Below are positions 1-5,853 of a stretch of DNA of 5,853 nt, piece after piece; within the stretch, counting starts at the first letter, position 1, and each line of letters opens with the position of its first letter. The position numbers were made by a program, and so were the translations under genes. Under the pieces are notes generated by a model. The model was not told where the DNA came from, ran no database searches, and worked only from the letters and a program-made list of their open reading frames with translations. The stretch is from Eubacterium sp. (lineage in GTDB: Bacteria > Bacillota > Clostridia > Lachnospirales > Lachnospiraceae), in the NCBI GenBank assembly GCA_024697885.1, contig JAILSA010000081.1, positions 1-5,853 on the forward strand, given 5' to 3'.

Positions 1-1590
1 AGCGACACAGGATCGGGAATTGTTGAGATCCTCCTGTCCTATGTCCTTCCAATCGTTGTGCTTTGGGTTCTCTTTATGTTCCTTATGAGGTCGGCTACCA
101 AGGGCGGCGGCCTTATGGGAAGCGTGGGCAAGTCCAATGCCAAGATGTATGTGGAAAAAGAAACTGGCGTCACCTTTGCAGATGTGGCAGGTGAGGAGGA
201 GGCCAAGGAGTCTCTGACAGAGCTGGTAGACTTTTTGAAAAATCCAGATAAGTACAAGAGAATCGGAGCCAGACTTCCGAAGGGAGCCCTCCTGGTGGGA
301 CCTCCGGGAACTGGTAAAACCCTGCTTGCCAAGGCCTTGGCTGGTGAGGCGGGAGTGCCATTTTTCTCCCTGTCCGGTTCTGATTTTGTAGAGATGTTTG
401 TAGGTGTGGGTGCCTCCCGTGTGCGTGACCTCTTTAAGCAGGCTACCTCCATGGCTCCATGTATTATTTTCATTGACGAGATCGATGCTATTGGAAAAAG
501 TCGTGACAGTCAGTACGGCGGCGGCAACGATGAGCGAGAGCAGACCTTGAACCAGCTCCTGTCTGAGATGGACGGTTTTGACTCCTCTAAGGGTATTATT
601 ATTTTGGGTGCCACCAACCGACCTGAGGTTTTGGACAAGGCCCTCCTTCGTCCGGGCCGTTTTGACCGAAGAATCATTGTGGAAAAACCTGACCTCAAGG
701 GCCGTGTAGATGTGCTTCGAGTTCACTCCCACGACGTTTTGATGGACGACACAGTCAACTTAGAAGAAATCGCCCTGGCTACCTCCGGTGCCGTAGGTGC
801 GGACCTGGCCAACATGGTCAACGAGGCGGCTATTATGGCTGTCAAGGACGGCCGCAATGTAGTGAGTCAGAAGGACTTGTTCGAGGCGGTTGAAGTGGTT
901 TTGGCCGGTAAGGAAAAGAAGGATCGAATCCTTGGCAAGGAGGAGAAAAAGATTGTCTCCTACCACGAGATTGGTCATGCCCTGGTAGCCACCTGCCTAA
1001 AAAATACAGAGCCTGTGCAAAAGATTACCATTGTTCCAAGAACCATGGGTGCCCTTGGCTATGTAATGCAGGTGCCAGAAGAAGAAAAATATTTGATGAA
1101 AAAGAGCGAGCTGATTTCCGAGATCACTACCCTCTTAGGAGGTCGTGCAGCGGAGGAGTTGTTCTTTGAAGATGTGACCACCGGTGCATCTAATGATATT
1201 GAGAAGGCAACCCAGATTGCCAGGTCTATGGTAACCCAGTACGGTATGAGCGAAAAATTCGGTATGATGGGACTTGAGACCATTCAGAGCCGTTACCTGG
1301 ATGGCCGCCCTGTGGTCAACTGCGGTGAGGAGACCGAGAGCCAGATTGACGGCGAGGTCATGAAAATCCTTGACAAGTGCTATGAGGAGGCCAAGGATAT
1401 TGTGGGCAAGCACATGGAAGTTTTGGAAAAACTGGCTTCCTACCTGATTGCCAAGGAGACTATTACGGGAAAAGAATTTGTCCGAATTTTTGAAGAGGAA
1501 ACGGGCATTAAGTTAAAGAAAAAGGATTCTGAGGGCAAGATAATTGAGGAGCCTGAAGAGGAAGAAGCCAAAGAGGAGGAGCAGGAGTAG
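1..1590 (+). CDS. ftsH: ATP-dependent zinc metalloprotease FtsH, 5' end missing
   Basis: FtsH is a membrane-anchored hexameric AAA+ protease that unfolds and degrades damaged membrane proteins and some short-lived cytosolic regulators. The frame is open from base 1, so the first in-frame ATG (58) is not the start; the N-terminus, first transmembrane segment and extracytoplasmic domain lie upstream. Counting from base 1, residues 8-29 form the second transmembrane helix. Next come Walker A GPPGTGKT (100-107), the aromatic pore loop around F133 (MFVG), Walker B IIFIDEID (D159, E160) and arginine fingers R217 and R220 in LLRPGRFDR. The protease domain has HEIGH (H322, E323, H326) and the probable third zinc ligand D399 in [12 protein letters not shown]. 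All key residues are present, so the enzyme should be active. HEIGH replaces the commoner HEAGH but still fits HExxH. The last 14 residues are almost all Glu. A Cof-type HAD gene follows after one base. Confidence 0.97.
   Translation, partial: SDTGSGIVEILLSYVLPIVVLWVLFMFLMRSATKGGGLMGSVGKSNAKMYVEKETGVTFADVAGEEEAKESLTELVDFLKNPDKYKRIGARLPKGALLVGPPGTGKTLLAKALAGEAGVPFFSLSGSDFVEMFVGVGASRVRDLFKQATSMAPCIIFIDEIDAIGKSRDSQYGGGNDEREQTLNQLLSEMDGFDSSKGIIILGATNRPEVLDKALLRPGRFDRRIIVEKPDLKGRVDVLRVHSHDVLMDDTVNLEEIALATSGAVGADLANMVNEAAIMAVKDGRNVVSQKDLFEAVEVVLAGKEKKDRILGKEEKKIVSYHEIGHALVATCLKNTEPVQKITIVPRTMGALGYVMQVPEEEKYLMKKSELISEITTLLGGRAAEELFFEDVTTGASNDIEKATQIARSMVTQYGMSEKFGMMGLETIQSRYLDGRPVVNCGEETESQIDGEVMKILDKCYEEAKDIVGKHMEVLEKLASYLIAKETITGKEFVRIFEEETGIKLKKKDSEGKIIEEPEEEEAKEEEQE
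1574..1587 (+). promoter_or_regulatory. Ribosome binding site for the HAD gene, inside the end of ftsH
   Basis: A perfect AGGAGG (1574-1579) lies 12 bases before the ATG at 1592, and a second AGGAG (1583-1587) lies 4 bases before it. Both sit in the Glu codons of the ftsH tail. They support 1592 as the start of the downstream gene and suggest translation coupled to ftsH termination. Confidence 0.7.
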
Positions 1591-1591
1591 G

Positions 1592-2401
1592 ATGGCCTAT
1601 GAGGTTTTAGTACTTGACGTGGATGGCACCCTGGTAAATTCCAAGAAGGAAATTACGGAGCCGGTTCGCCGGGCCATTTGGGAGTGCCAGGAAAAGGGGA
1701 TTTATGTGGTGGTGGCCTCTGGCCGCTGCACCCATGGAATTCGCCACCAGGCCAAGGCTATTGGCCTAGACCATTTTGGAGGCTATGTTCTCTCCTACAA
1801 TGGAGCTCATATTGAGAATTTTGCCACGGGGGAGGTGGTCTTTGACACCAAGCTTCCGGAGGGAATGATTCACGAACTCTACGACTATGCCATGGAAGAG
1901 GGAGCTGGGATTTTGACCTATCATCAGGGAAAAATCATAGCCACCGATGAAAATGATCCCTATGTGATTTTGGACAGGGACGGCTGTGATATCCCAGTGG
2001 TTCAGCCGGAGGACTTTCACCGAGATGTGGACTTTAATGTCAACAAGGTGATTTTCACCGGGGACCCAGACATGTTAAAGGAACTTGAAAAAGAGGCAGC
2101 AGCCCGATACCAGGGAGTGATGTCTGTCTACCGGTCGGAGCCTTTTTACCTGGAGTTTATGCCTCTTGGCATTGACAAGTCCTACGGAATTGCCAAGATG
2201 ATTGAGAGTCTGGGCTACAAGAGGAGCCAGGTGATTTGTTGTGGCGACGGGTTTAATGATGTGGGAATGATAGAATATGCGGGCCTGGGAGTGGCCATGG
2301 GAAATGCCTCGGCGGAGGTGAGAAGCAGGGCGGACTATGTGGCCCCTACCTGTGACGAGGACGGCTTGGTTCATGTGATCGAGAAGTTCATTACACTCTA
2401 A
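1592..2401 (+). CDS. Cof-type HAD-IIB family hydrolase (phosphatase)
   Basis: This 269-residue protein belongs to the haloacid dehalogenase superfamily, Cof subfamily with a C2 cap. These cytosolic Mg-dependent enzymes remove phosphate from small molecules such as sugar phosphates, FMN or pyridoxal phosphate. All four HAD motifs are visible: DVDGT with nucleophile D9 and acid/base D11, SGR with S43, the lysine K196 in GIDKSYGI, and GDGFND with D219 and D223. The cap lies between motifs II and III, as in type IIB. Length is normal for the family. The ATG at 1592 is chosen because DVDGT then sits at the usual distance from the N-terminus and good Shine-Dalgarno sequences precede it. An in-frame TTG at 1544 would add a very basic 16-residue extension that is only the ftsH tail read in another frame. 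The true substrate cannot be told from sequence. The gene sits between ftsH and uvrC with minimal spacing, so it is probably cotranscribed. Confidence 0.93.
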   Translation: MAYEVLVLDVDGTLVNSKKEITEPVRRAIWECQEKGIYVVVASGRCTHGIRHQAKAIGLDHFGGYVLSYNGAHIENFATGEVVFDTKLPEGMIHELYDYAMEEGAGILTYHQGKIIATDENDPYVILDRDGCDIPVVQPEDFHRDVDFNVNKVIFTGDPDMLKELEKEAAARYQGVMSVYRSEPFYLEFMPLGIDKSYGIAKMIESLGYKRSQVICCGDGFNDVGMIEYAGLGVAMGNASAEVRSRADYVAPTCDEDGLVHVIEKFITL

Positions 2402-2414
2402 GGAGAAAAAAGGA
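2399..2414 (+). promoter_or_regulatory. Ribosome binding region before uvrC, with competing starts
   Basis: Two Shine-Dalgarno candidates occur in the short HAD-uvrC gap. TAAGGAG (2399-2405) includes the HAD stop codon and is 8 bases before an out-of-frame ATG at 2414. AAGGA (2410-2414) is 10 bases before the uvrC ATG at 2425 and 4 bases before an in-frame TTG at 2419. The second site best serves ATG 2425; the first best serves the 11-codon micro-ORF that opens at 2414. Confidence 0.6.
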
Positions 2415-2424
2415 TGACTTGCCT

Positions 2425-4287
2425 ATGTTTCAGATTGAGGAAGAATTGAAAAAATTGCCGGCTAAGCCCGGAGTCTATCTCATGCACGACAAGAAGGATG
2501 AGATTATTTATGTGGGCAAGGCTATCAGTTTAAAAAATCGAGTTCGCCAGTATTTTCAAAAGAGTCGGCGGGTGACTCCAAAGATTCAGAGGATGATTGA
2601 CCGCATTGCCTGGTTTGAGTACATTGTGACGGACTCGGAGCTAGAGGCCTTAGTTCTTGAGTGCAACTTAATCAAGGAGTACAGCCCCAGGTACAATACC
2701 ATGTTGAAGGACGGAAAGTCCTATCCATATGTAAAAGCAACTATTCAAGAAGCCTATCCAAGGCTTCTTTTTGCAAGACAGATGAAGCGGGATGGCAACA
2801 AGTATTTTGGCCCCTTTACCAGTGGCAAGGCCATTCGCGACACCATAGAGTTGGTAAATCAGCTCTTTCACCTGCGCAACTGCAACCGGGTTTTGCCCCG
2901 GGATATTGGCAAGGAAAGGCCCTGCCTCTACCACCAGATTGGCCAGTGCCCAGCCCCTTGCCAGGGATACATTAGCAGGGAAGATTATGAGGCCAATTTT
3001 ACTAGAGCCCTCAAGTTCCTTCAGGGAGATACCAGGGAGGTTTTGGGGGATTTAGAGGAAAAAATGAAAGAGGCCTCTCTGGAAATGAAGTTTGAGGAGG
3101 CGGCCAGCTACCGGGATTTGATTCGCAGTGTCCAGGCGGTGACGGAGCGGCAAAAAATCACCTCCGAGGACCAGGAGGACAGGGATTTAGTGGCTATGGC
3201 CACCAGCGGCGACGATGCTGTAGTCCAGGTCTTTTTTGTCAGGTCTGGAAAAATCATCGGCAGGGACCACTATTTTCTCTCCGGCGTGGAGGGGGAGGAA
3301 AATGCAAAAATCCTTTCCGATTTTTTAAAACAGATGTATGCGGGAACCCCTTATATTCCCAAGGAAATTTTTCTGGAGGAAGAGGTGGAGGACAGCCAGA
3401 CAATTCTGGAGTGGCTGTCCCAAAAGAGGGGGAGCAAGGTTTATTTTCGCATTCCCAAGCGGGGGCAGAAGGAAAAGCTCCTTGAACTTGCCAAGCGCAA
3501 TGCCGTTATGGTTATGATGAAGGACAAGAACAAGTTAAAAGAGGAGAGGGCTAAGACCATAGGCGCCATGGAGGAGATTCAGGACCTGCTGCAGATGCCG
3601 GACATCCGCAGGGTGGAGTCCTATGACATCTCCAACATTAACGGATTTGAGACGGTGGGCTCCATGGTGGTTTTTGAGGACGGAAAGCCCAAGAAGAGCG
3701 ACTACCGCAAGTTCCGGATTCGGACGGTGACGGGGCCGGACGACTACGGGGCCATGGAGGAAATGCTGACCAGGCGTTTTGAACACAGCAAGAGAGAGGG
3801 TTTGTCGGAGTTTGACGCCTTTGCTATTTTGCCAGACATCCTCTTTATGGACGGAGGCAAGGGGCAGATTCATGTGGCCCAAAAAGTTTTGGAAGAGCTG
3901 GGGCTAGACATTCCGGTCTGCGGTATGGTCAAGGATGACCACCACAGGACCAGAGGCCTCTTTGTGGATGAGGTGGAGATTCCCATTGACACCCACGGCC
4001 AGGCCTTTCGCCTGATCACCAGGATTCAGGACGAGACCCACCGCTTTGCCATTGAGTACCACAAGCAGATTCGAAGAAAGACCCAGGTTCACTCCGTTTT
4101 GGATGACATTCCACTGATTGGCCCCAGCCGGAGAAAGGCATTGATGCGGGCCTTTGATTCTTTAGAGGCCATTGGCCAGGCTTCCTTAGAAGACCTCTTA
4201 AAATTGCCGGAGATGAATGAGAAGGCGGCCCAGTCCGTCCTGGATTTTTTTGCCGAGAAAAAGGATGACAAAAATGGAAAATCGTGA
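2425..4287 (+). CDS. uvrC: Excinuclease ABC subunit C (UvrC)
   Basis: UvrC is the dual-incision nuclease of bacterial nucleotide excision repair. UvrB recruits it to damaged DNA, and it cuts on both sides of the lesion. The 620-residue product is of normal length and has every expected domain. The GIY-YIG nuclease is at about residues 14-92, with Y18, Y29, G31, R39 and the probable metal-binding E79. Four cysteines (C153, C167, C175, C179) follow, in the region reported to hold an iron-sulfur cluster in E. coli UvrC. The UVR motif that contacts UvrB is at about 207-240. The RNase H-like 5' nuclease has a DDH triad read as D401 (SYDISN), D476 (MDGGKGQ) and H539 (DETHRFA). A double helix-hairpin-helix DNA-binding region closes the protein (about 561-613). 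ATG 2425 is chosen because family members usually begin [12 protein letters not shown] 2419 would add only two residues. The 3' end overlaps the next gene. Confidence 0.96.
   Translation: MFQIEEELKKLPAKPGVYLMHDKKDEIIYVGKAISLKNRVRQYFQKSRRVTPKIQRMIDRIAWFEYIVTDSELEALVLECNLIKEYSPRYNTMLKDGKSYPYVKATIQEAYPRLLFARQMKRDGNKYFGPFTSGKAIRDTIELVNQLFHLRNCNRVLPRDIGKERPCLYHQIGQCPAPCQGYISREDYEANFTRALKFLQGDTREVLGDLEEKMKEASLEMKFEEAASYRDLIRSVQAVTERQKITSEDQEDRDLVAMATSGDDAVVQVFFVRSGKIIGRDHYFLSGVEGEENAKILSDFLKQMYAGTPYIPKEIFLEEEVEDSQTILEWLSQKRGSKVYFRIPKRGQKEKLLELAKRNAVMVMMKDKNKLKEERAKTIGAMEEIQDLLQMPDIRRVESYDISNINGFETVGSMVVFEDGKPKKSDYRKFRIRTVTGPDDYGAMEEMLTRRFEHSKREGLSEFDAFAILPDILFMDGGKGQIHVAQKVLEELGLDIPVCGMVKDDHHRTRGLFVDEVEIPIDTHGQAFRLITRIQDETHRFAIEYHKQIRRKTQVHSVLDDIPLIGPSRRKALMRAFDSLEAIGQASLEDLLKLPEMNEKAAQSVLDFFAEKKDDKNGKS
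2747..2772 (+). repeat. Perfect 9-bp inverted repeat followed by a T run, inside uvrC
   Basis: AAGAAGCCT (2747-2755) is the exact reverse complement of AGGCTTCTT (2761-2769). They are separated by the 5-base loop ATCCA, and the T run continues to 2772. In RNA this would form a 9-bp hairpin running into a U tract, the shape of an intrinsic terminator, though the stem has only four G-C pairs. It lies within codons for a conserved part of UvrC, so it may be chance. The inverted repeat is certain; a terminator or attenuator function is speculative. Confidence 0.5.
4261..4265 (+). promoter_or_regulatory. Ribosome binding site for the ygiQ-like gene, inside uvrC
   Basis: AAGGA lies 8 bases before the ATG at 4274, a normal spacing. 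It directly abuts or overlaps the alternative ATG at 4265, for which it could not serve. This is the main reason for preferring 4274. The same AAGGATGAC string also occurs just before uvrC (2410-2418). Confidence 0.6.
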
Positions 4288-5853
4288 TTTTTTACCTATA
4301 TCAAAAAAGGATATGAAAAAGAGGGGCTGGGACCAGTGCGACTTTGTCTTTGTGATAGGGGACGCCTATGTGGACCACTCCTCCTTTGGGCCGGCCATTA
4401 TCAGCCGACACTTAGAGGCCCACGGCTTCAAGGTGGGAATTATCCCCCAGCCGGACTGGAAGGACCCGGACAGCATTACTGTTTTGGGCCAGCCAAGACT
4501 GGGCTTTTTGGTCAGTGCAGGCAATATGGATTCCATGGTCAACCACTATACCGTGGCCAAGAAGCGAAGGAAGAAGGACGCCTACACACCGGGAGCGGTT
4601 ATGGGCAGGCGGCCGGACTACGCCACGGTGGTCTACTGCAATTTGATTCGCAGAACCTACAAAAAGATTCCTATTATTATTGGAGGTATTGAGGCCAGCC
4701 TCCGCCGCATGTCCCACTACGACTACTGGTCGGACAAGGTCAAAAGGTCCATCCTTATGGATTCGGGAGCGGACCTTCTCTCCTACGGCATGGGAGAGCA
4801 CAGCACCCTGGAGATTGCCGAGGCCCTGGATGCGGGCATGGCGGTGGAGGATATTATCTTTGTGGCGGGAACCTCCTACCGAACCCGTATGGACAAGGTG
4901 TCTGCCTACGACCCCATTACCCTTCCTTCCTATGAGGAAATTTGTGAGGACAAAAAAGCCTATGCCAAGAGTTTCATGCTCCAGTACGAGAACACGGATC
5001 CCTTTACGGCCAGGCCCCTGATAGAGCCCTATCCCAACAAGATGGCGGTGGTGCAAAACCCTCCGGCCAAGCCCCTGACAAGCCAGGAGCTAGACGATGT
5101 ATATTCCTATCCCTATGTGGGAACCTACCACCCTTCCTATGAGAAGGAGGGAGGCGTTCCTGCCATTCAGGAGATCCAATTTAGTCTGACTAGCTGTCGA
5201 GGCTGTTTTGGAGGATGTAGTTTTTGCGCCCTGACCTTCCACCAGGGAAGAATTGTTCAGGTCAGAAGCCACGAGTCCATAATTAGGGAAGCAAAGGAAA
5301 TTATAGACAAGGAAAATTTTAAGGGCTACATCCACGATGTGGGAGGCCCTACAGGAAACTTCCGCGCCCCTTCCTGTCAAAAGCAGCTGACCAAGGGAGT
5401 CTGCAAAAACAAGCAGTGCCTTTTTCCAGAGATCTGCAAAAACTGCAAGGTGGACCACAGGGACTATGTCAGTCTCCTCCGCAAGTTGAAAAAACTGCCA
5501 GGGGTAAAAAAGGTCTTTGTCCGGTCGGGAATTCGCTACGACTATGTAATGGCAGATCCGGACAACACCTTTTTGAAGGAACTTTGTCAGGACCATATCA
5601 GCGGCCAGCTGAGAGTGGCCCCAGAGCATGTGTCCGATGTGGTTTTGAGAGCCATGGGCAAGCCTTCCCGCCAGGTCTACGATGCCTTTTTGAAAAGATA
5701 TGAAAAGGTCAACAAGCTGACGGGCAAGAAGCAGTTTGTGGTTCCCTATCTCATGTCCTCCCATCCCGGTTCTACCCTCAAGGAGGCAGTGGAACTTGCG
5801 GAGTACATTCGAGACTTAGGCTATATGCCGGAGCAGGTGCAGGATTTTTATCC
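4274..5853 (+). CDS. YgiQ-family (UPF0313) radical SAM protein, 3' end missing
   Basis: The open frame has no stop before the window ends; 526 residues are visible. Families of this kind run to roughly 600-740 residues, so perhaps 100-200 are missing. The N-terminal domain (radical SAM N-terminal type) carries [11 protein letters not shown] (G29-G39; most relatives have HPSFG) and GGIEASLRR (137-145). The radical SAM core has the CxxxCxxC cluster motif at C311, C315 and C318, with C308 just before. Later family hallmarks are [10 protein letters not shown], five further cysteines (C368, C377, C382, C388, C391), VRSGIR (416-421), GQLRVAPEH (444-452) and a terminal QVQDFYP (520-526). The enzyme should bind a 4Fe-4S cluster and S-adenosylmethionine to start radical chemistry, but to my knowledge no substrate is established for this family. 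The gene overlaps uvrC by 14 bases, suggesting translational coupling. ATG 4265 would add three residues and a 23-base overlap, but has a poorer ribosome binding site. Confidence 0.93.
   Translation, partial: MENRDFLPISKKDMKKRGWDQCDFVFVIGDAYVDHSSFGPAIISRHLEAHGFKVGIIPQPDWKDPDSITVLGQPRLGFLVSAGNMDSMVNHYTVAKKRRKKDAYTPGAVMGRRPDYATVVYCNLIRRTYKKIPIIIGGIEASLRRMSHYDYWSDKVKRSILMDSGADLLSYGMGEHSTLEIAEALDAGMAVEDIIFVAGTSYRTRMDKVSAYDPITLPSYEEICEDKKAYAKSFMLQYENTDPFTARPLIEPYPNKMAVVQNPPAKPLTSQELDDVYSYPYVGTYHPSYEKEGGVPAIQEIQFSLTSCRGCFGGCSFCALTFHQGRIVQVRSHESIIREAKEIIDKENFKGYIHDVGGPTGNFRAPSCQKQLTKGVCKNKQCLFPEICKNCKVDHRDYVSLLRKLKKLPGVKKVFVRSGIRYDYVMADPDNTFLKELCQDHISGQLRVAPEHVSDVVLRAMGKPSRQVYDAFLKRYEKVNKLTGKKQFVVPYLMSSHPGSTLKEAVELAEYIRDLGYMPEQVQDFY

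Noticed and set aside
58..60. ATG at 58 as the start of a short soluble FtsH
   Set aside because: The frame is open to base 1, and the upstream residues form the first part of a normal FtsH transmembrane helix. Starting at 58 would cut that helix in two.
328..341. Perfect 14-bp palindrome in the Walker A region of ftsH
   Set aside because: It is formed by codons for the conserved LAKALAG segment, has no loop or flanking signal, and no related copy stands out elsewhere. Chance is the simplest explanation.
1544..1591. Upstream TTG start for the HAD protein adding 16 residues
   Set aside because: The added segment is almost all Lys, Arg and Ser because it is the ftsH Glu tail in a shifted frame. 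Cof-type proteins normally place DxDGT within the first dozen or so residues, as the 1592 start does.
4336..5021. Two plus-strand open frames (4336-4692 and 4680-5021)
   Set aside because: Both overlap the ygiQ-like gene in another frame. That frame continues unbroken through them with recognisable family motifs, while these encode Gly/Arg/Pro-rich text without any.
4412..5056. Minus-strand open frame of 214 codons opposite the ygiQ-like gene
   Set aside because: It lies entirely antisense to a clear radical SAM coding frame, its protein resembles no family I know, and it has no plausible context. It is a by-product of the codon bias of the real gene.
5090..5764. Minus-strand open frame of 224 codons opposite the radical SAM core
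   Set aside because: It is antisense to the conserved CxxxCxxC, VRSGIR and APEH motifs. The conserved frame is on the plus strand, so this is a shadow.

Overview
The window is ordinary, densely packed bacterial chromosome. Four genes lie head to tail on the + strand with almost no non-coding DNA. In order they are the 3' part of ftsH (membrane AAA+ zinc protease), a Cof-type HAD hydrolase, uvrC (excision-repair nuclease subunit), and the 5' part of a YgiQ-family radical SAM gene that runs off the right edge. The protein sequences look like Clostridia, most likely Lachnospiraceae. The UvrC N-terminus, the HEIGH version of the FtsH zinc motif, the Glu-rich FtsH tail and the purine-rich Shine-Dalgarno sequences all fit that group. 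This placement rests on remembered family sequences, not on a search.

Layout: ftsH fills 1-1590, entering in the second transmembrane segment and ending in an acidic tail. The HAD gene starts one base after the ftsH stop (1592-2401). A gap of 23 bases then leads to uvrC (2425-4287). The ygiQ-like gene starts inside the end of uvrC (4274, or 4265 as an alternative) and continues past 5853. Its reading frame has no stop in the window, so it is easily missed if only closed ORFs are considered. No stretch of 300 bases lacks a gene. I see no tRNA, rRNA, CRISPR array, insertion sequence, phage gene or promoter, and no terminator between genes.

The spacing implies one transcript with translational coupling at most junctions. 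The proteins do not form one obvious pathway: membrane protein quality control, small phosphate-ester hydrolysis, nucleotide excision repair, and a radical SAM enzyme of unknown reaction. The operon is better read as a housekeeping run than as a dedicated system. I found no convincing undescribed system. The points most worth a second look are a micro-ORF with a strong Shine-Dalgarno that overlaps the uvrC start, a terminator-like hairpin inside uvrC, and a second cysteine cluster in the YgiQ-like protein.
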